From contig JAJCYP010000054.1 in NCBI GenBank assembly GCA_029262855.1, forward strand, positions 1 to 64,000: a DNA stretch of 64,000 nt, written 5' to 3'. The notes beneath the pieces were generated by a model. The model had not been told where the DNA came from. It worked only from the letters and a program-made list of their open reading frames with translations, and ran no database searches. This document shows positions 18,297-27,004 of this stretch, piece after piece. Position numbers and translations under genes: made by a program. The number at the start of each line of letters is the position of its first letter. The first letter of the stretch is position 1. Origin of the DNA: Bacteroidota bacterium. Lineage in GTDB: Bacteria > Bacteroidota > Rhodothermia > Rhodothermales > UBA10348.

Positions 18297-18752
18297 TTGA
18301 CTCCCGAAGAGTACCAGCGCCTCAAGGAGGCCGAAAAAGAGCACCTGCGGTCGCTTCGAAAGCTGAAGCAGACCGTACGGAGTCTGCAGCGACAGAAGAA
18401 GCTGACCGACGCCGTTGAGAATGTGACCACAAAGCCGATGGACGCACTCAGCGACCATGATGCGCTGGTTCAGGAACTGGCGCTGGAGACGGCGAGAAAC
18501 GAGGCTCGACTGGACGTTGCGCTGGAGTCCATTTCGCAAGATTCGGTCGAAGAAGCGGCCCGGGATGCCGAGGCCGAGGACACGCTCAGAAAGGCCAAGG
18601 CTGCCGAGCTGGTGCGGCAGTTGCGGAGTCAGGTCGATGCCGGCGTACCCGGACCCGCGGGTCCCCGGACGGAATCAACCTCGCCCAACGCCAAAGATTC
18701 CGGCGCGCGTGACCGACTCCCGGAAAAAACAATTGGTCGCATGAAGCGCTAG
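18297..18752 (+). CDS. Mini-PspA-like coiled-coil protein
   Basis: A 151-residue, highly charged helical protein, apparently starting at TTG (18297). There is no ATG before residue 46 and no strong ribosome site. Residues about 55-110 resemble the C-terminal hairpin of the neighbouring PspA: ETARNEARLDVALESI against QTAKNEARMEMALDSI, and AAELVRQLR against ASELVKQFK. The PspA N-terminal membrane helix and most of the long hairpin are missing. The tail is Pro/Gly/Ser-rich. It is likely a shortened PspA paralogue that could copolymerise with or cap PspA. The palindromic element just upstream may have removed its original start or promoter. Its stop codon lies one base before the next gene. Confidence 0.65.
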   Translation: MTPEEYQRLKEAEKEHLRSLRKLKQTVRSLQRQKKLTDAVENVTTKPMDALSDHDALVQELALETARNEARLDVALESISQDSVEEAARDAEAEDTLRKAKAAELVRQLRSQVDAGVPGPAGPRTESTSPNAKDSGARDRLPEKTIGRMKR

Positions 18753-18753
18753 C

Positions 18754-19614
18754 ATGTCAGACGTCCAGAACTATACCAAGGAGGCGTTCCTCCACCCCTG
18801 GAATCTGACCTTCCTCATCGTCTCGATGCTGTCGGCGTTCAGCATCAGTTCGTTCCTGGGGCCCTCTCCGGTTTTCGAAACCATCCTGCTCTTTGCCGCA
18901 GCGATGGAGCTGATCTATCTGGGCTACATGCCGAGGCAGGAGCGCTTCAAGCGGGCGGTCAAGTCCCGCCGGGCCGCCGAGCATGCCAAGCCGCCGAGCC
19001 AGAAGGAGATATTCCAACACCTCACCAAGTACAGTCAGCGCCGATACGCCCGACTCCGGAAGCTCGAGAAGGAGATCCGCTCCAACTATCGCAAGCTCTC
19101 GTACGCCTCGCAGGGGATGCTGGACAGCCACCTGAAGAAGGTCAACACCCTGCTCGATTCGTACCTGAACCTCCTTTACCAGAAGGAGCGTTACGAGTAC
19201 ACCGCGCACTCGTCCACGGAAACGGAGGTAGTTCGCGCCATCGAAGCCCTGCGTGAGGACATGACCGATGATTCGGATCGCGTTCGGGCCATCAAGTCCC
19301 GCCGTATGCGCATTCTGGAGCAGCGACTGGAGCGGTCGAAGAAGGGCCAGGAAAACCTGGAGATCATTGAAGCGCAGATGGAGACCATCGAGGATGTGGT
19401 CCTCTACATCCACGAGCAGTCCCTGACGCTCCGAAATCCGGAGGAGATCTCCTTCCAGTTGGACACACTTCTGACCGAAGTCGAGGAGACCCAGAGCTCA
19501 GTCGAAGAGCTTGAGGCCGTGTTCGCCTCGCCTGCCGACCTCCTCACGGACCTGGATACGTTCGAGGCACCCGGAACGGAGTCCAGCTCCGATCGTGCCC
19601 GCGAAGGAGCGTGA
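18754..19614 (+). CDS. Membrane-anchored coiled-coil protein of the PspA cassette
   Basis: A 286-residue protein not recognised as a named family. Two hydrophobic segments at about residues 15-34 (WNLTFLIVSMLSAFSISSFL) and 38-58 form a hairpin. Then comes a basic stretch (RQERFKRAVKSRRAAEHAKPP) and about 190 residues of nearly continuous charged helix, ending in an acidic tail. This predicts a cytoplasmic coiled-coil tethered by an N-terminal hairpin. It starts one base after the mini-PspA gene, so they are almost certainly co-translated. A membrane receptor or scaffold for PspA polymers is an inference from context. No PspC or Ist1-type motif is apparent. Confidence 0.7.
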   Translation: MSDVQNYTKEAFLHPWNLTFLIVSMLSAFSISSFLGPSPVFETILLFAAAMELIYLGYMPRQERFKRAVKSRRAAEHAKPPSQKEIFQHLTKYSQRRYARLRKLEKEIRSNYRKLSYASQGMLDSHLKKVNTLLDSYLNLLYQKERYEYTAHSSTETEVVRAIEALREDMTDDSDRVRAIKSRRMRILEQRLERSKKGQENLEIIEAQMETIEDVVLYIHEQSLTLRNPEEISFQLDTLLTEVEETQSSVEELEAVFASPADLLTDLDTFEAPGTESSSDRAREGA

Positions 19615-19645
19615 TCCCTACCCACCACTCGCCACAATCGGCCTG

Positions 19646-20425
19646 ATGGAATTCAAAACCCTTCTTCTTGAGGTGACCGGCGCGGTAGCGGTGGTCACCA
19701 TCAACCGTCCCGACAAGCTCAACGCCCTCAACGCGCAGGTCCTGGACGACCTGGACGCCTGCTTTTCCCATCTCGGGACCGACGATGCCGTGCGCGCTGT
19801 GGTCCTGACCGGCGCGGGAGAGAAGGCCTTCGTGGCGGGGGCTGACATCAGCCAGTTCACCAAGTTCGACGCCCAGGGCGCGGCCGCCTTCGCCCGCCGT
19901 GGCCAGGACGTGTTCAACCGGATCGAGCAACTCGGCAAACCGGTCATCGCTGCCATAAATGGATTCGCGCTCGGGGGCGGGTGCGAGATTGCCATGGCCT
20001 GCCACATCCGCATTGCCTCAGCCAATGCTCGGTTGGGACAGCCGGAAGTTGGCCTTGGCCTGATGTGCGGGTTCGGCGGAACCCAGCGATTGCCGCGTAT
20101 CGTCGGCATGGGAAATGCCCTCGAACTACTGACCACGGGATCACACATCACGGCCGAGCGAGCACTCATGATCGGTCTGGTCAACCAGATGGTGGAGCCT
20201 GGAGAGGCTCTCGCAGCGGCAACGAAGATGGCAGGCGTGATCTCGAAGCAAGCTCCCAACGGAGTCAGGTTAAGTCTGCAGGCCGCGTTGGCGACCGATG
20301 CACACCTGGCCGAAGGCCTGGAACTTGAAGTGGAGCTGTTCAGCCAGACCTTCGAGACCGAAGACCTCACCGAAGGAGTGTCGGCGTTTCTTGAGCGCCG
20401 AAGACCCGACTTTACCGGACGCTAA
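19646..20425 (+). CDS. Enoyl-CoA hydratase/crotonase-family protein
   Basis: 259 residues from the ATG at 19646 (MEFKTLLLEVTGAVAVVTIN). The longer frame overlaps the preceding gene. Crotonase features are NRPDKLNALNAQ, the oxyanion-forming GAGEKAFVAGADISQF, and GFALGGGCEIAMACHIRIAS with the first catalytic Glu. The second catalytic Glu is in GQPEVGLGLMCGFGGTQRLP. Both hydratase glutamates are therefore present, supporting hydration of trans-2-enoyl-CoA in beta-oxidation or the acetoacetyl-CoA/butyrate route. The exact substrate is unknown. It is followed by a CNNM/CorC-type gene 5 bases downstream. Confidence 0.9.
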   Translation: MEFKTLLLEVTGAVAVVTINRPDKLNALNAQVLDDLDACFSHLGTDDAVRAVVLTGAGEKAFVAGADISQFTKFDAQGAAAFARRGQDVFNRIEQLGKPVIAAINGFALGGGCEIAMACHIRIASANARLGQPEVGLGLMCGFGGTQRLPRIVGMGNALELLTTGSHITAERALMIGLVNQMVEPGEALAAATKMAGVISKQAPNGVRLSLQAALATDAHLAEGLELEVELFSQTFETEDLTEGVSAFLERRRPDFTGR

Positions 20426-20430
20426 AGCCC

Positions 20431-21699
20431 GTGTACGCGATCCTGATTGTGGTAGCACTCGCGTTGAGTGCATTCTTCTCCGGCTCGGAGATCGCATATG
20501 TCACGGCCAATCGTCTTCGGGTTGAGGTGGTCGCCCGGCGAGGGGGAATCGCCGGACCGATCGTCCAGCGCTTCCTGAAGGATCCGACGACGCTCCTGAC
20601 CACGACACTGGTCGGCAACAACCTGTCGCTTGTGGTCTATTCCACGCTCCTGGCGCTGTTTCTCGAGCCCCCCCTTCTGGCGTTTTTCGGCCAGATAGGC
20701 GCCTTGTCTACCGGCGCCACCGAGGTGTTGATTCTGATCACGCAGACGATAGTCGGATCTGCGGTTGTCCTGGTCTTCGGCGAGATCATTCCGAAATCCC
20801 TCATGCGGCAGGTGGCGAGTCGGGCTGTGTTTGCCCTGGCAATCCCTCTCCGGATCAGTTACTTCATTCTCCTGCCCCTGATCAAGGTGGCCGGCTTGGC
20901 CGCGAGCGTGATCATCCGGTTGGCCAACGGGGACGATGCCACGTTTTCCCGCTTCATCCGGCGTGACTTCGAGATGATGATCGAGGAGAGCAAGCTCAGC
21001 GGCGAGTTGGACCTGGACGAAGAGGAGACCGCCCTCCTCTCCAATGTGTTCGCGATGAGCTCCATCCGCGTGAAGGAGTCCATGGTGCCCAGGACGGAGA
21101 TGGCCGCCGTCGAGGAAAACGCTTCGCTGGCCGAAGTGCTGGCTGCGTTCATAAGCACGGGCCACTCAAAACTGCCCGTCTATCGCGACAACATTGACCA
21201 CATCGTGGGCGTAGCCTTTGCCTACGACATGTTCAGTGATCCCGCCAAGCTGAGCGACATGATGCGGGAGGCCACGTTTATCCCGGAGAACAAGCTCTCC
21301 AAGGATCAACTGCGCGATTTCCTGGAGGCCAAGACCTCAATCGCCATTGTGATCGACGAATATGGCGGTACGGCAGGCCTGGTCACGGCGGAGGACCTTC
21401 TTGAGGAGTTGTTTGGCGACATTCAGGATGAGTTTGACCAGGAGGCCCACATCATCCGTAGGGAGGACGAGAACACCATCATCGTCTCGGCTCGACTTGA
21501 ACTCAGCGAGCTCGAGGAAAAGATGGGCTGGCCACTTGCCTCGGGAGACTACGGGACCGTCGCCGGCTTCATCATCGATCGAATGGGGACCATCCCCGCG
21601 GTGAAGGAGGAATTCGAGGACGGAGGCTTCCGCTTTACCATCCTGGAAGCCACGGCCAACCGATTGGAGCTGCTCCGCATCAGGAAACTGGACCGCTGA
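20431..21699 (+). CDS. CNNM/CorC-type transporter-like protein (DUF21-CBS-CorC)
   Basis: A 422-residue hemolysin-family protein starting at GTG 20431. The DUF21 membrane domain covers about 1-180 (ALSAFFSGSEIAYVTANRLR, then helices). A CBS pair spans about 205-330 (VKESMVPRTEMAAVEENASL; VVIDEYGGTAGLVTAEDLLE). The C-terminal CorC/HlyC domain ends VAGFIIDRMGTIP and FRFTILEATANRLELLRI. Homologues take part in Mg2+ or Na+/Mg2+ export (CNNM, YhdP/MpfA). The older hemolysin label is not supported functionally. It is probably co-transcribed with the crotonase gene and converges on the moa operon end. Confidence 0.88.
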   Translation: MYAILIVVALALSAFFSGSEIAYVTANRLRVEVVARRGGIAGPIVQRFLKDPTTLLTTTLVGNNLSLVVYSTLLALFLEPPLLAFFGQIGALSTGATEVLILITQTIVGSAVVLVFGEIIPKSLMRQVASRAVFALAIPLRISYFILLPLIKVAGLAASVIIRLANGDDATFSRFIRRDFEMMIEESKLSGELDLDEEETALLSNVFAMSSIRVKESMVPRTEMAAVEENASLAEVLAAFISTGHSKLPVYRDNIDHIVGVAFAYDMFSDPAKLSDMMREATFIPENKLSKDQLRDFLEAKTSIAIVIDEYGGTAGLVTAEDLLEELFGDIQDEFDQEAHIIRREDENTIIVSARLELSELEEKMGWPLASGDYGTVAGFIIDRMGTIPAVKEEFEDGGFRFTILEATANRLELLRIRKLDR

Positions 21700-21702
21700 A
21701 GC

Positions 21703-22293
21703 CTACTGCTCTGCGTAGGCGCGGACCAGTTTTACGTGGGTGTCGACCAGCGCCACGAGGTCCAGGGTCTCCAGTCGCTTGGAGGGCGACTCGGGCAATC
21801 CGGGAGGAGACACGCGCCCCATCCACAGTTCCATCTTGTCCTTCAGCGCCAAGGGACCCGGCAGGCGCCCGGTCGGAAGGTGCGCTTCGTAGAACGAGAG
21901 CTTGCGTCCAATGCGCTGGTAACTGGCGGCCTGGGCCTCGGTGATCTCATCCAGGCCTTCCTGCGTCCCGCCGCCGACCATGTCCGCGCCGATCATGTCC
22001 GCGCCGATCATATAGTCGCGAAAAGAAAGCGCCAACGACAGGAGGGCGCCCGCAGCAGCAGGGTCCTGGCGCAGGCTTCGGGCCGTCACCACGGACAGGA
22101 AGGCAAGGGTCTCCTCGGCCACCAACTCAGCGTCAGCACCGGGAATGGAGGCCACAATCGTCCCAGCCACGTGCTGGGCCGTGGTGAGCGCACCCAGCGT
22201 GGCAAAGGCCGTCAGACCGGCCAGGCGTGACGCCACATCCGGCAGCAGCTCCCGTCCGTCCGGCGCATCCGCGTCGCCGGGAGGACTACTCAC
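21703..22293 (-). CDS. Unknown protein at the end of the moa-floA operon
   Basis: From GTG 22293 the product is 196 residues. That start overlaps the stop of the upstream gene in a GTGA arrangement, indicating translational coupling. I do not recognise the family. It is Ala/Leu-rich and probably helical, with no signal peptide. The middle contains a short in-frame repeat (DYMIGADMIGADMVGGG) produced by a perfect 15-bp DNA duplication at 21980-22009. The C-terminal half has a charged region with WMGRVSPPGLPESPSKRLET. Its place at the end of a run of dodecin and flotillin genes suggests no particular role. Confidence 0.55.
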   Translation of the reverse strand: MSSPPGDADAPDGRELLPDVASRLAGLTAFATLGALTTAQHVAGTIVASIPGADAELVAEETLAFLSVVTARSLRQDPAAAGALLSLALSFRDYMIGADMIGADMVGGGTQEGLDEITEAQAASYQRIGRKLSFYEAHLPTGRLPGPLALKDKMELWMGRVSPPGLPESPSKRLETLDLVALVDTHVKLVRAYAEQ

Positions 22294-22538
22294 TGAACCG
22301 ACTGGACATCCGACAGCGTGACGGGCGAGCCCCACTGGTGAAGCGTGAAGACGGGCGCAGCCTGATGGCTGAACCGGATGCGTGTCCCGTCTCTCCGGAA
22401 TTCCTCGGCAAGGTTGACCGGGTAGAGGTCCTGTCCCCCGTCGGTCACGATTCCGAAGAAACCGCCCTCAAGGTCCACCTTGCGCACTGTGCCTAAGGTG
22501 GATGTGCCTGTGGTGGATGTGCCTGCCTTGGAGGACAT
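22290..22538 (-). CDS. Small unknown beta-rich protein
   Basis: 82 residues. The first ~18 are a Gly/Ser/Thr repeat (GTSTTGTSTLGT) encoded by a 15-bp period duplication (14-mers at 22497-22510 and 22512-22525). The rest (VRKVDLEGGFFGIVTDGGQD, then LYPVNLAEEFRRDGTRIRFS) looks like a compact beta-barrel domain seen in many small bacterial proteins and lipoproteins without assigned function. It begins directly at the dodecin stop and overlaps the following gene, so it belongs to the same transcript. It has no signal peptide. The real start could lie after the repeat. Confidence 0.6.
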   Translation of the reverse strand: MSSKAGTSTTGTSTLGTVRKVDLEGGFFGIVTDGGQDLYPVNLAEEFRRDGTRIRFSHQAAPVFTLHQWGSPVTLSDVQSVQ

Positions 22539-22736
22539 TCAGTCGACGACGAAGGTGACCTTGACGTTGATCCTGTAGCCTTGAATCTTGCCGTCTTTGA
22601 CGAGGGCCTGAATGCCCTTGGCATAGACGGAGCGGACCTTGCGAACCGACTTCGAGGCTTCAGCTACGGCATTCTCCATGGCATCCTCTACTGAGGACCC
22701 TTCGGAAATGATTTCGAGGACTTTGGCAATAGACAT
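22539..22736 (-). CDS. Dodecin (flavin-binding/storage protein)
   Basis: A 65-residue protein of dodecin length and pattern: MSIAKVLEIISEGSSVEDAM, then ENAVAEASKSVRKVRSVYAK, ending YRINVKVTFVVD. Dodecins form hollow 12-mers that bind flavins (riboflavin, FMN or FAD) and protect them or buffer their concentration. The aromatic residue that stacks on the flavin in archaeal dodecins is not clearly visible, so ligand preference is open. It starts 3 bases after floA and abuts the next gene, in an operon with moaA and moaC. Confidence 0.9.
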   Translation of the reverse strand: MSIAKVLEIISEGSSVEDAMENAVAEASKSVRKVRSVYAKGIQALVKDGKIQGYRINVKVTFVVD

Positions 22737-22739
22737 AAC

Positions 22740-23735
22740 TCAGAGATTGTCTTGCTCAGGCTTGTCGCCACCGGTTCCGATGGACGTCCGCATCGCGGTG
22801 TCGGCCTGAATGTTCTTCAAATTATAGTAATCCATGACGCCCAGGTTACCGGCGCGCAGGGCGTCGGATATGGCCTTGGGAATTTCTTGTTCGGCCAGCA
22901 CCACCTTGGCGCGCGCCTCCTGAACGGCAGCAATCATCTCCTGTTCACGGGCCACGGCGGCGGCGCGGCGTTCTTCGGCCTTGGCACGGGCGATCTTGAG
23001 ATCGGCATCGGCCTGATCGGTCTGGAGCTTGGCACCAATATTCTCGCCCACATCCACGTCGGCGATATCAATGGAGAGAATCTCGAAGGCGGTACCCGAG
23101 TCCAGTCCCTTCGCCAGGACGACCTTGGATATGGAGTCGGGATTTTCGAGTACTTCCTTGTGCGTAGCCGAGGACCCGATGGTCGAAACGATGCCTTCTC
23201 CGACACGCGCGATGATGGTCTCTTCTCCGGCACCACCCACCAGACGGTCTATGTTGGCGCGGACGGTGACCCGGGCGATGGCGCGGACCTGGATACCATC
23301 CTTGGCGACTGCCGAAACGGCCGGAGTCTCAATCACCTTCGGGTTGACCGAGACCTGCACCGCCTCGAAGACGTCGCGTCCGGCGAGGTCGATGGCCGTT
23401 GCCCGCTCAAAGGTCAGATCTATGTTGGCCTTGTCCGCGGAAATCAGCGAATTGACAACCATCTGGACGTGTCCGCCCGCCAGGTAGTGCGCCTCAAGCT
23501 GCGGTGTATCCAGATAGATCCCCGCCTTGTAGGCCGTGATGAGCGGCCTGACGATCAGGTTTGGGGGGACCTTGCGAAGGCGCATTCCCACGAGATCGCG
23601 CATGAGCTTTATTTTCACGCCCGAGAAGTAGGCCGTAACCCACAGTCCGACGGGTACGAAGTACAGGAAGACCATCGACCCAAGCAGAATGAGCGCGATG
23701 AGGAAGAGTCCTCCGGTGGTCAGCAAGAATTCCAT
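22740..23735 (-). CDS. floA: Flotillin-like protein FloA (SPFH domain)
   Basis: 331 residues, the usual FloA length. A single N-terminal hydrophobic segment ([20 protein letters not shown], about 11-30) anchors it. SPFH/band 7 sequence follows from about 40: [40 protein letters not shown] and [22 protein letters not shown]-terminal flotillin helix follows, rich in Ala/Glu ([20 protein letters not shown]). FloA organises membrane microdomains. It lacks an adjacent NfeD gene. It lies 3 bases from both moaC and the dodecin gene. A membrane-stress link with the PspA cassette about 4 kb away is only suggestive. Confidence 0.93.
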   Translation of the reverse strand: MEFLLTTGGLFLIALILLGSMVFLYFVPVGLWVTAYFSGVKIKLMRDLVGMRLRKVPPNLIVRPLITAYKAGIYLDTPQLEAHYLAGGHVQMVVNSLISADKANIDLTFERATAIDLAGRDVFEAVQVSVNPKVIETPAVSAVAKDGIQVRAIARVTVRANIDRLVGGAGEETIIARVGEGIVSTIGSSATHKEVLENPDSISKVVLAKGLDSGTAFEILSIDIADVDVGENIGAKLQTDQADADLKIARAKAEERRAAAVAREQEMIAAVQEARAKVVLAEQEIPKAISDALRAGNLGVMDYYNLKNIQADTAMRTSIGTGGDKPEQDNL

Positions 23736-23738
23736 GGT

Positions 23739-24233
23739 CTAAAGGTCCTTTCGGTAGTTGCCGCTCTGGCCGCCTGTCTTGGCGACCAGATGAATGTCAT
23801 TGATGCGCATGCCTTTGGAGACGGACTTGCACATGTCGTAGAGCGTGAGTGCGGCGACGGAGACCGCCGTCAGGGCCTCCATCTCGACTCCGGTGGGGCC
23901 GACGGTCTTGGCAAAGGCCCGAATCTCGACCGATTGGGTGGCCTCGTCCAGGGTCAGTTCCACGTCGATACCGCCCATCACCACGTCGTGGCAGAGCGGG
24001 ATCAGCCTGCTCGTTTGCTTGGCTCCCATGATGCCGGCCAGTTGTGCCGTGGATAGCACATCGCCCTTGGGGTTGCGCTGCTCCTGCACCATGGAGAAGG
24101 CCTCTTCGCCAAGGAGGACTCGCCCCATGGCAACGGCCGTCCGGACCGTGTGGGACTTGGCGGAAACATCCACCATGTGAACCCCTCCACGGGGATCCAA
24201 ATGCGTCAAGGTCGGAGCGTCAGGCGTGTCCAT
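23739..24233 (-). CDS. moaC: Cyclic pyranopterin monophosphate synthase
   Basis: Second step of molybdopterin synthesis, converting the MoaA product to cPMP. Start at ATG 24233 gives 164 residues, normal for MoaC. The frame reaches 24275, but that overlaps moaA and adds unrelated residues. Signature sequences are MVDVSAKSHTVRTAVAMG, QLAGIMGAKQTSRLIPLCHD with the catalytic His/Lys region, GPTGVEMEALTAVSVAALTL and YDMCKSVSKGMRI. The moaA stop lies 34 bases upstream. Confidence 0.95.
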   Translation of the reverse strand: MDTPDAPTLTHLDPRGGVHMVDVSAKSHTVRTAVAMGRVLLGEEAFSMVQEQRNPKGDVLSTAQLAGIMGAKQTSRLIPLCHDVVMGGIDVELTLDEATQSVEIRAFAKTVGPTGVEMEALTAVSVAALTLYDMCKSVSKGMRINDIHLVAKTGGQSGNYRKDL

Positions 24234-24267
24234 TATCATTGGGAGTTTCAGGCACTGGCAAGATAGA

Positions 24268-25287
24268 CTAACCACCGATGAGGATCATGGGGCGATTCGG
24301 TTGCAGGGCGATGGCCGTCATGCCGTCGTGTGCGGCTTTCTTGGAGCGAACGGCTGGTCCGATGAGTGCGTCCAGATCTTCGTCTGTGGCTCCATCCCGA
24401 ATGGCATCCCGCAGGCTCACGCCGTCCTTGCCGAACAGGCAGGTCCGCAGACTGCCATCGGCGTTGAGCCGGATTCGATTGCATCCGCTGCAGAATTTGT
24501 CGGTCATTGACGAGATAAAGCCCACCGTCCCGGCCGCTCCGGGAATCCGGTAGTCGGTGCTCACCGCCGTGGGTGGTGCCGGAACCGGCACCATCCCGGG
24601 CCACTCGGCCATAACCGTGTCCAGCATCTCCTGATACGGGATCATCACCGACTCATCCCAGCCATTTCCGGCAAACGGCATGTACTCGATGAAACGAATG
24701 CTCAGCGGTCTGTCGATTGACATTCGGGCGAAATCGAGGATTTCGTCGTCGTTTTGACCGCGCAGTGTGACACAATTGACTTTGGTCCCCTCGTAGCCCA
24801 GGTTCAAACTCGCGTCGATCGCGTCGAGGACAACCCTGAGCCCGCCCCGACGCGTGATGGTCCTGAAGCGATCCTCCCGGAGCGTGTCCAGCGAGATGTT
24901 AATGTGGGTCAGCCCGGCCTCGCGCAGGCGGGGCAGGCGGTCCTTGAGGAGGAGACCGTTTGTGGTAATGGCGAGTGTCTCCACGCCGGGAATGGCGCCG
25001 AGCGACTCGACCAGAGAAACCGCGTCCTTGCGAACCAGCGGTTCACCTCCGGTCAGGCGGATCTTCCGAACACCGCGAGACACAAAAAACCGCGCAAGCC
25101 GCTCGATTTCCTCGAACGTGAGCATCGCGGACCGTGGCTTCAGTTCCACGCCTTCGGGCGGCATACAATACACACAGCGGAGGTTGCAGCGCTCGGTCAG
25201 CGAGATGCGCAGGTAGTCGTGGAACCGGCCGAATGAATCGGTCAGAACCGGCGGCGTGCTGTTGGTATCAAGAGGGTTCTCAGTCAA
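24268..25287 (-). CDS. moaA: GTP 3',8-cyclase (radical SAM)
   Basis: First step of molybdenum cofactor synthesis. The 339-residue protein has the N-terminal radical-SAM cluster motif in RCNLRCVYCMPPEG. It has KIRLTGGEPLVRKD for SAM binding and the C-terminal second 4Fe-4S motif CSGCNRIRLNADGSLRTCLF. It ends in the GG terminus (LIGG) needed for MoaA activity. It overlaps the preceding amidohydrolase gene by 8 bases, placing it in the long minus-strand run. Other moa, mog or moe genes are not in the window. Confidence 0.96.
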   Translation of the reverse strand: MTENPLDTNSTPPVLTDSFGRFHDYLRISLTERCNLRCVYCMPPEGVELKPRSAMLTFEEIERLARFFVSRGVRKIRLTGGEPLVRKDAVSLVESLGAIPGVETLAITTNGLLLKDRLPRLREAGLTHINISLDTLREDRFRTITRRGGLRVVLDAIDASLNLGYEGTKVNCVTLRGQNDDEILDFARMSIDRPLSIRFIEYMPFAGNGWDESVMIPYQEMLDTVMAEWPGMVPVPAPPTAVSTDYRIPGAAGTVGFISSMTDKFCSGCNRIRLNADGSLRTCLFGKDGVSLRDAIRDGATDEDLDALIGPAVRSKKAAHDGMTAIALQPNRPMILIGG

Positions 25288-26926
25288 CCGGGTATACCTG
25301 CTCTCCGCCCAGCCAGGTCTCGACCACGCTCACATCCAGCATGTCCGGTCCGGGCGCCGTCATGATGTCCCCGCTCAGAATCACGAAATCCGCCCACTTG
25401 CCCGGCTCCAGAGAACCCAGCGATTCTTCCTGAAAACCGGCGTAGGCGGCATCGACTGTGAAGCCACGGAGCGCCTCCTCACGTGTGAGGGCCTGATCCG
25501 GGTACCAGCCACCTTCCGGCCAGCTGGCGGCGTCCTGACGCGTGACAGCGGCATAGAATCCAAGAAGTGGGTCCACCTGCTCGACCGGAAAATCAGAACC
25601 GAGCGCCAATCGTCCACCGCTCTCGAGAATGGAGCGCCACGCGTACGCACCCTGGATCCGGCCCGGCCCTACGCGGTCTTCGGCCCAGTACATGTCGCTG
25701 GTCGCGTGCGTGGGTTGCATGGATGCGATGACGCCAAGCTTCGCATGCCGTTCGATGTCCTCCAGGGCGACAATCTGAGCATGCTCGTTCCGGTGCCTCT
25801 GATCGGGCTCGATACCGGCGGCTTCATAGGTGTCCAGTAGCAACCGATTGCCGGCATCACCGATGGCGTGGCTGTTGACCTGGTAGCCGCAGTCGAGTGC
25901 CTGTCGAACCAGAACCCGGTAATCCTCCGGCGAGGTGCGCAGCAGGCCGCGGTTTCCGGGGTCATCCGAGTAATCTTCCAGCAAGGCGGCGCCGCGACTT
26001 CCCAGCGCACCGTCCAGATACATCTTGACCGACCGGACCGTCAGGCGATCGCCATAGTCGATGAGGTGATTGTTGCAGTAGGCGTCGAACGAAGGCCCCG
26101 GTTCGGTCATGGCATACAGCCGAATGGTGAACCGGTCCTCATCGATGAACCGCTTCACACGCTCCAGGAATGCCATGTCAGCGCCGGCCTCATGGACTCC
26201 GGTGATGCCGAACCGGGCCATCTCCATCAAGGCTGCTTCCAGTCCCCGCTCGAGATCTGCCTCGGAGTACGGCGGCACCGCGCCGCTGACCAGTTGCTCG
26301 GCGTTGTCGATGAACAGGCCGGTCGGTTCGCCCGCGGCGTCGCGGACGATCAGACCGCCCGCAGGGTCCGCGGAATTTTGGATGGTCTCTTCTCCCGCCA
26401 GGCGGAGGGCGGCCGAGTTGGCCCACATCGCATGCCCGTCGATCCGCTCCAGCCAGACCGGTCGATCCGGGAAGGCGGCATCAATGTCGTGTCGCGAGGG
26501 AAAATCCGTGTTCGCCCAGTCGTTCTGATCCCAGCCGCGCCCCAGCAGCCACGCCCCGTACGTCAGATTGGCTTCCAGGGCACGCAGCCGCTGGATGATC
26601 TCCTCGATACTCTGCGTCCCGGTCAGGTCGGCGGCCAGCCGCATGGTTGCCAGGTTGCGAACATGGGCATGCGCGTCAATCAGCCCCGGGATCACCACCT
26701 GGCCCTGAAGGTCCACGCGCTCGGCCTCGGGGGCGGAATCGAGCAGGGTCTGGGCGTCACCCGTCGCGATAATGCGTCCGGCATCGACCAGCAGGGCTTC
26801 GACCACGGGAGCGTGCTCGGACATCGTGTAGATGACGCCGTTCTCGAAGAGGGTGGGCGTGGAGGACTCCTCGGCCGGCTGGCACGCACAGATCAGAACG
26901 AAAAGCAGGACAGATACTTGGCGCAT
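25280..26926 (-). CDS. Amidohydrolase, YtcJ/family-3 type, lipoprotein
   Basis: 548 residues from the ATG at 26926 (MRQVSVLLFVLICACQPAEE), with a lipoprotein signal ending in CAC. The metal-dependent amidohydrolase fold is seen. HAHVRN lies in the first strand after VIPGLIDA, and TGVHEAG lies mid-chain. Later come HAIGDAGNRLLLDTYE and RNEHAQIV, then the C-terminal LGSDFPVEQVDPLLGFYAAV with the catalytic Asp. This subgroup hydrolyses assorted C-N bonds. The true substrate is unknown, and a periplasmic location follows from the signal. The overlap with moaA suggests a shared transcript rather than a shared pathway. Confidence 0.88.
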   Translation of the reverse strand: MRQVSVLLFVLICACQPAEESSTPTLFENGVIYTMSEHAPVVEALLVDAGRIIATGDAQTLLDSAPEAERVDLQGQVVIPGLIDAHAHVRNLATMRLAADLTGTQSIEEIIQRLRALEANLTYGAWLLGRGWDQNDWANTDFPSRHDIDAAFPDRPVWLERIDGHAMWANSAALRLAGEETIQNSADPAGGLIVRDAAGEPTGLFIDNAEQLVSGAVPPYSEADLERGLEAALMEMARFGITGVHEAGADMAFLERVKRFIDEDRFTIRLYAMTEPGPSFDAYCNNHLIDYGDRLTVRSVKMYLDGALGSRGAALLEDYSDDPGNRGLLRTSPEDYRVLVRQALDCGYQVNSHAIGDAGNRLLLDTYEAAGIEPDQRHRNEHAQIVALEDIERHAKLGVIASMQPTHATSDMYWAEDRVGPGRIQGAYAWRSILESGGRLALGSDFPVEQVDPLLGFYAAVTRQDAASWPEGGWYPDQALTREEALRGFTVDAAYAGFQEESLGSLEPGKWADFVILSGDIMTAPGPDMLDVSVVETWLGGEQVYPVD

Positions 26927-27004
26927 GTGGCAGCGGGATTGGAACAGGATTACCGGGAGAGGCGGCATTCGTTTCGCCCGGCCTCGGACTGGGTGGCGAT
27001 TGGT

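Noticed and set aside
18109-18300. 63-codon plus-strand frame inside the palindromic element
   Set aside because: It consists of the MITE-like repeat itself and has no protein-like pattern.
22752-24056. Plus-strand 434-codon open frame across floA and moaC
   Set aside because: It is antisense to two recognised genes and crosses their boundary; no family features.
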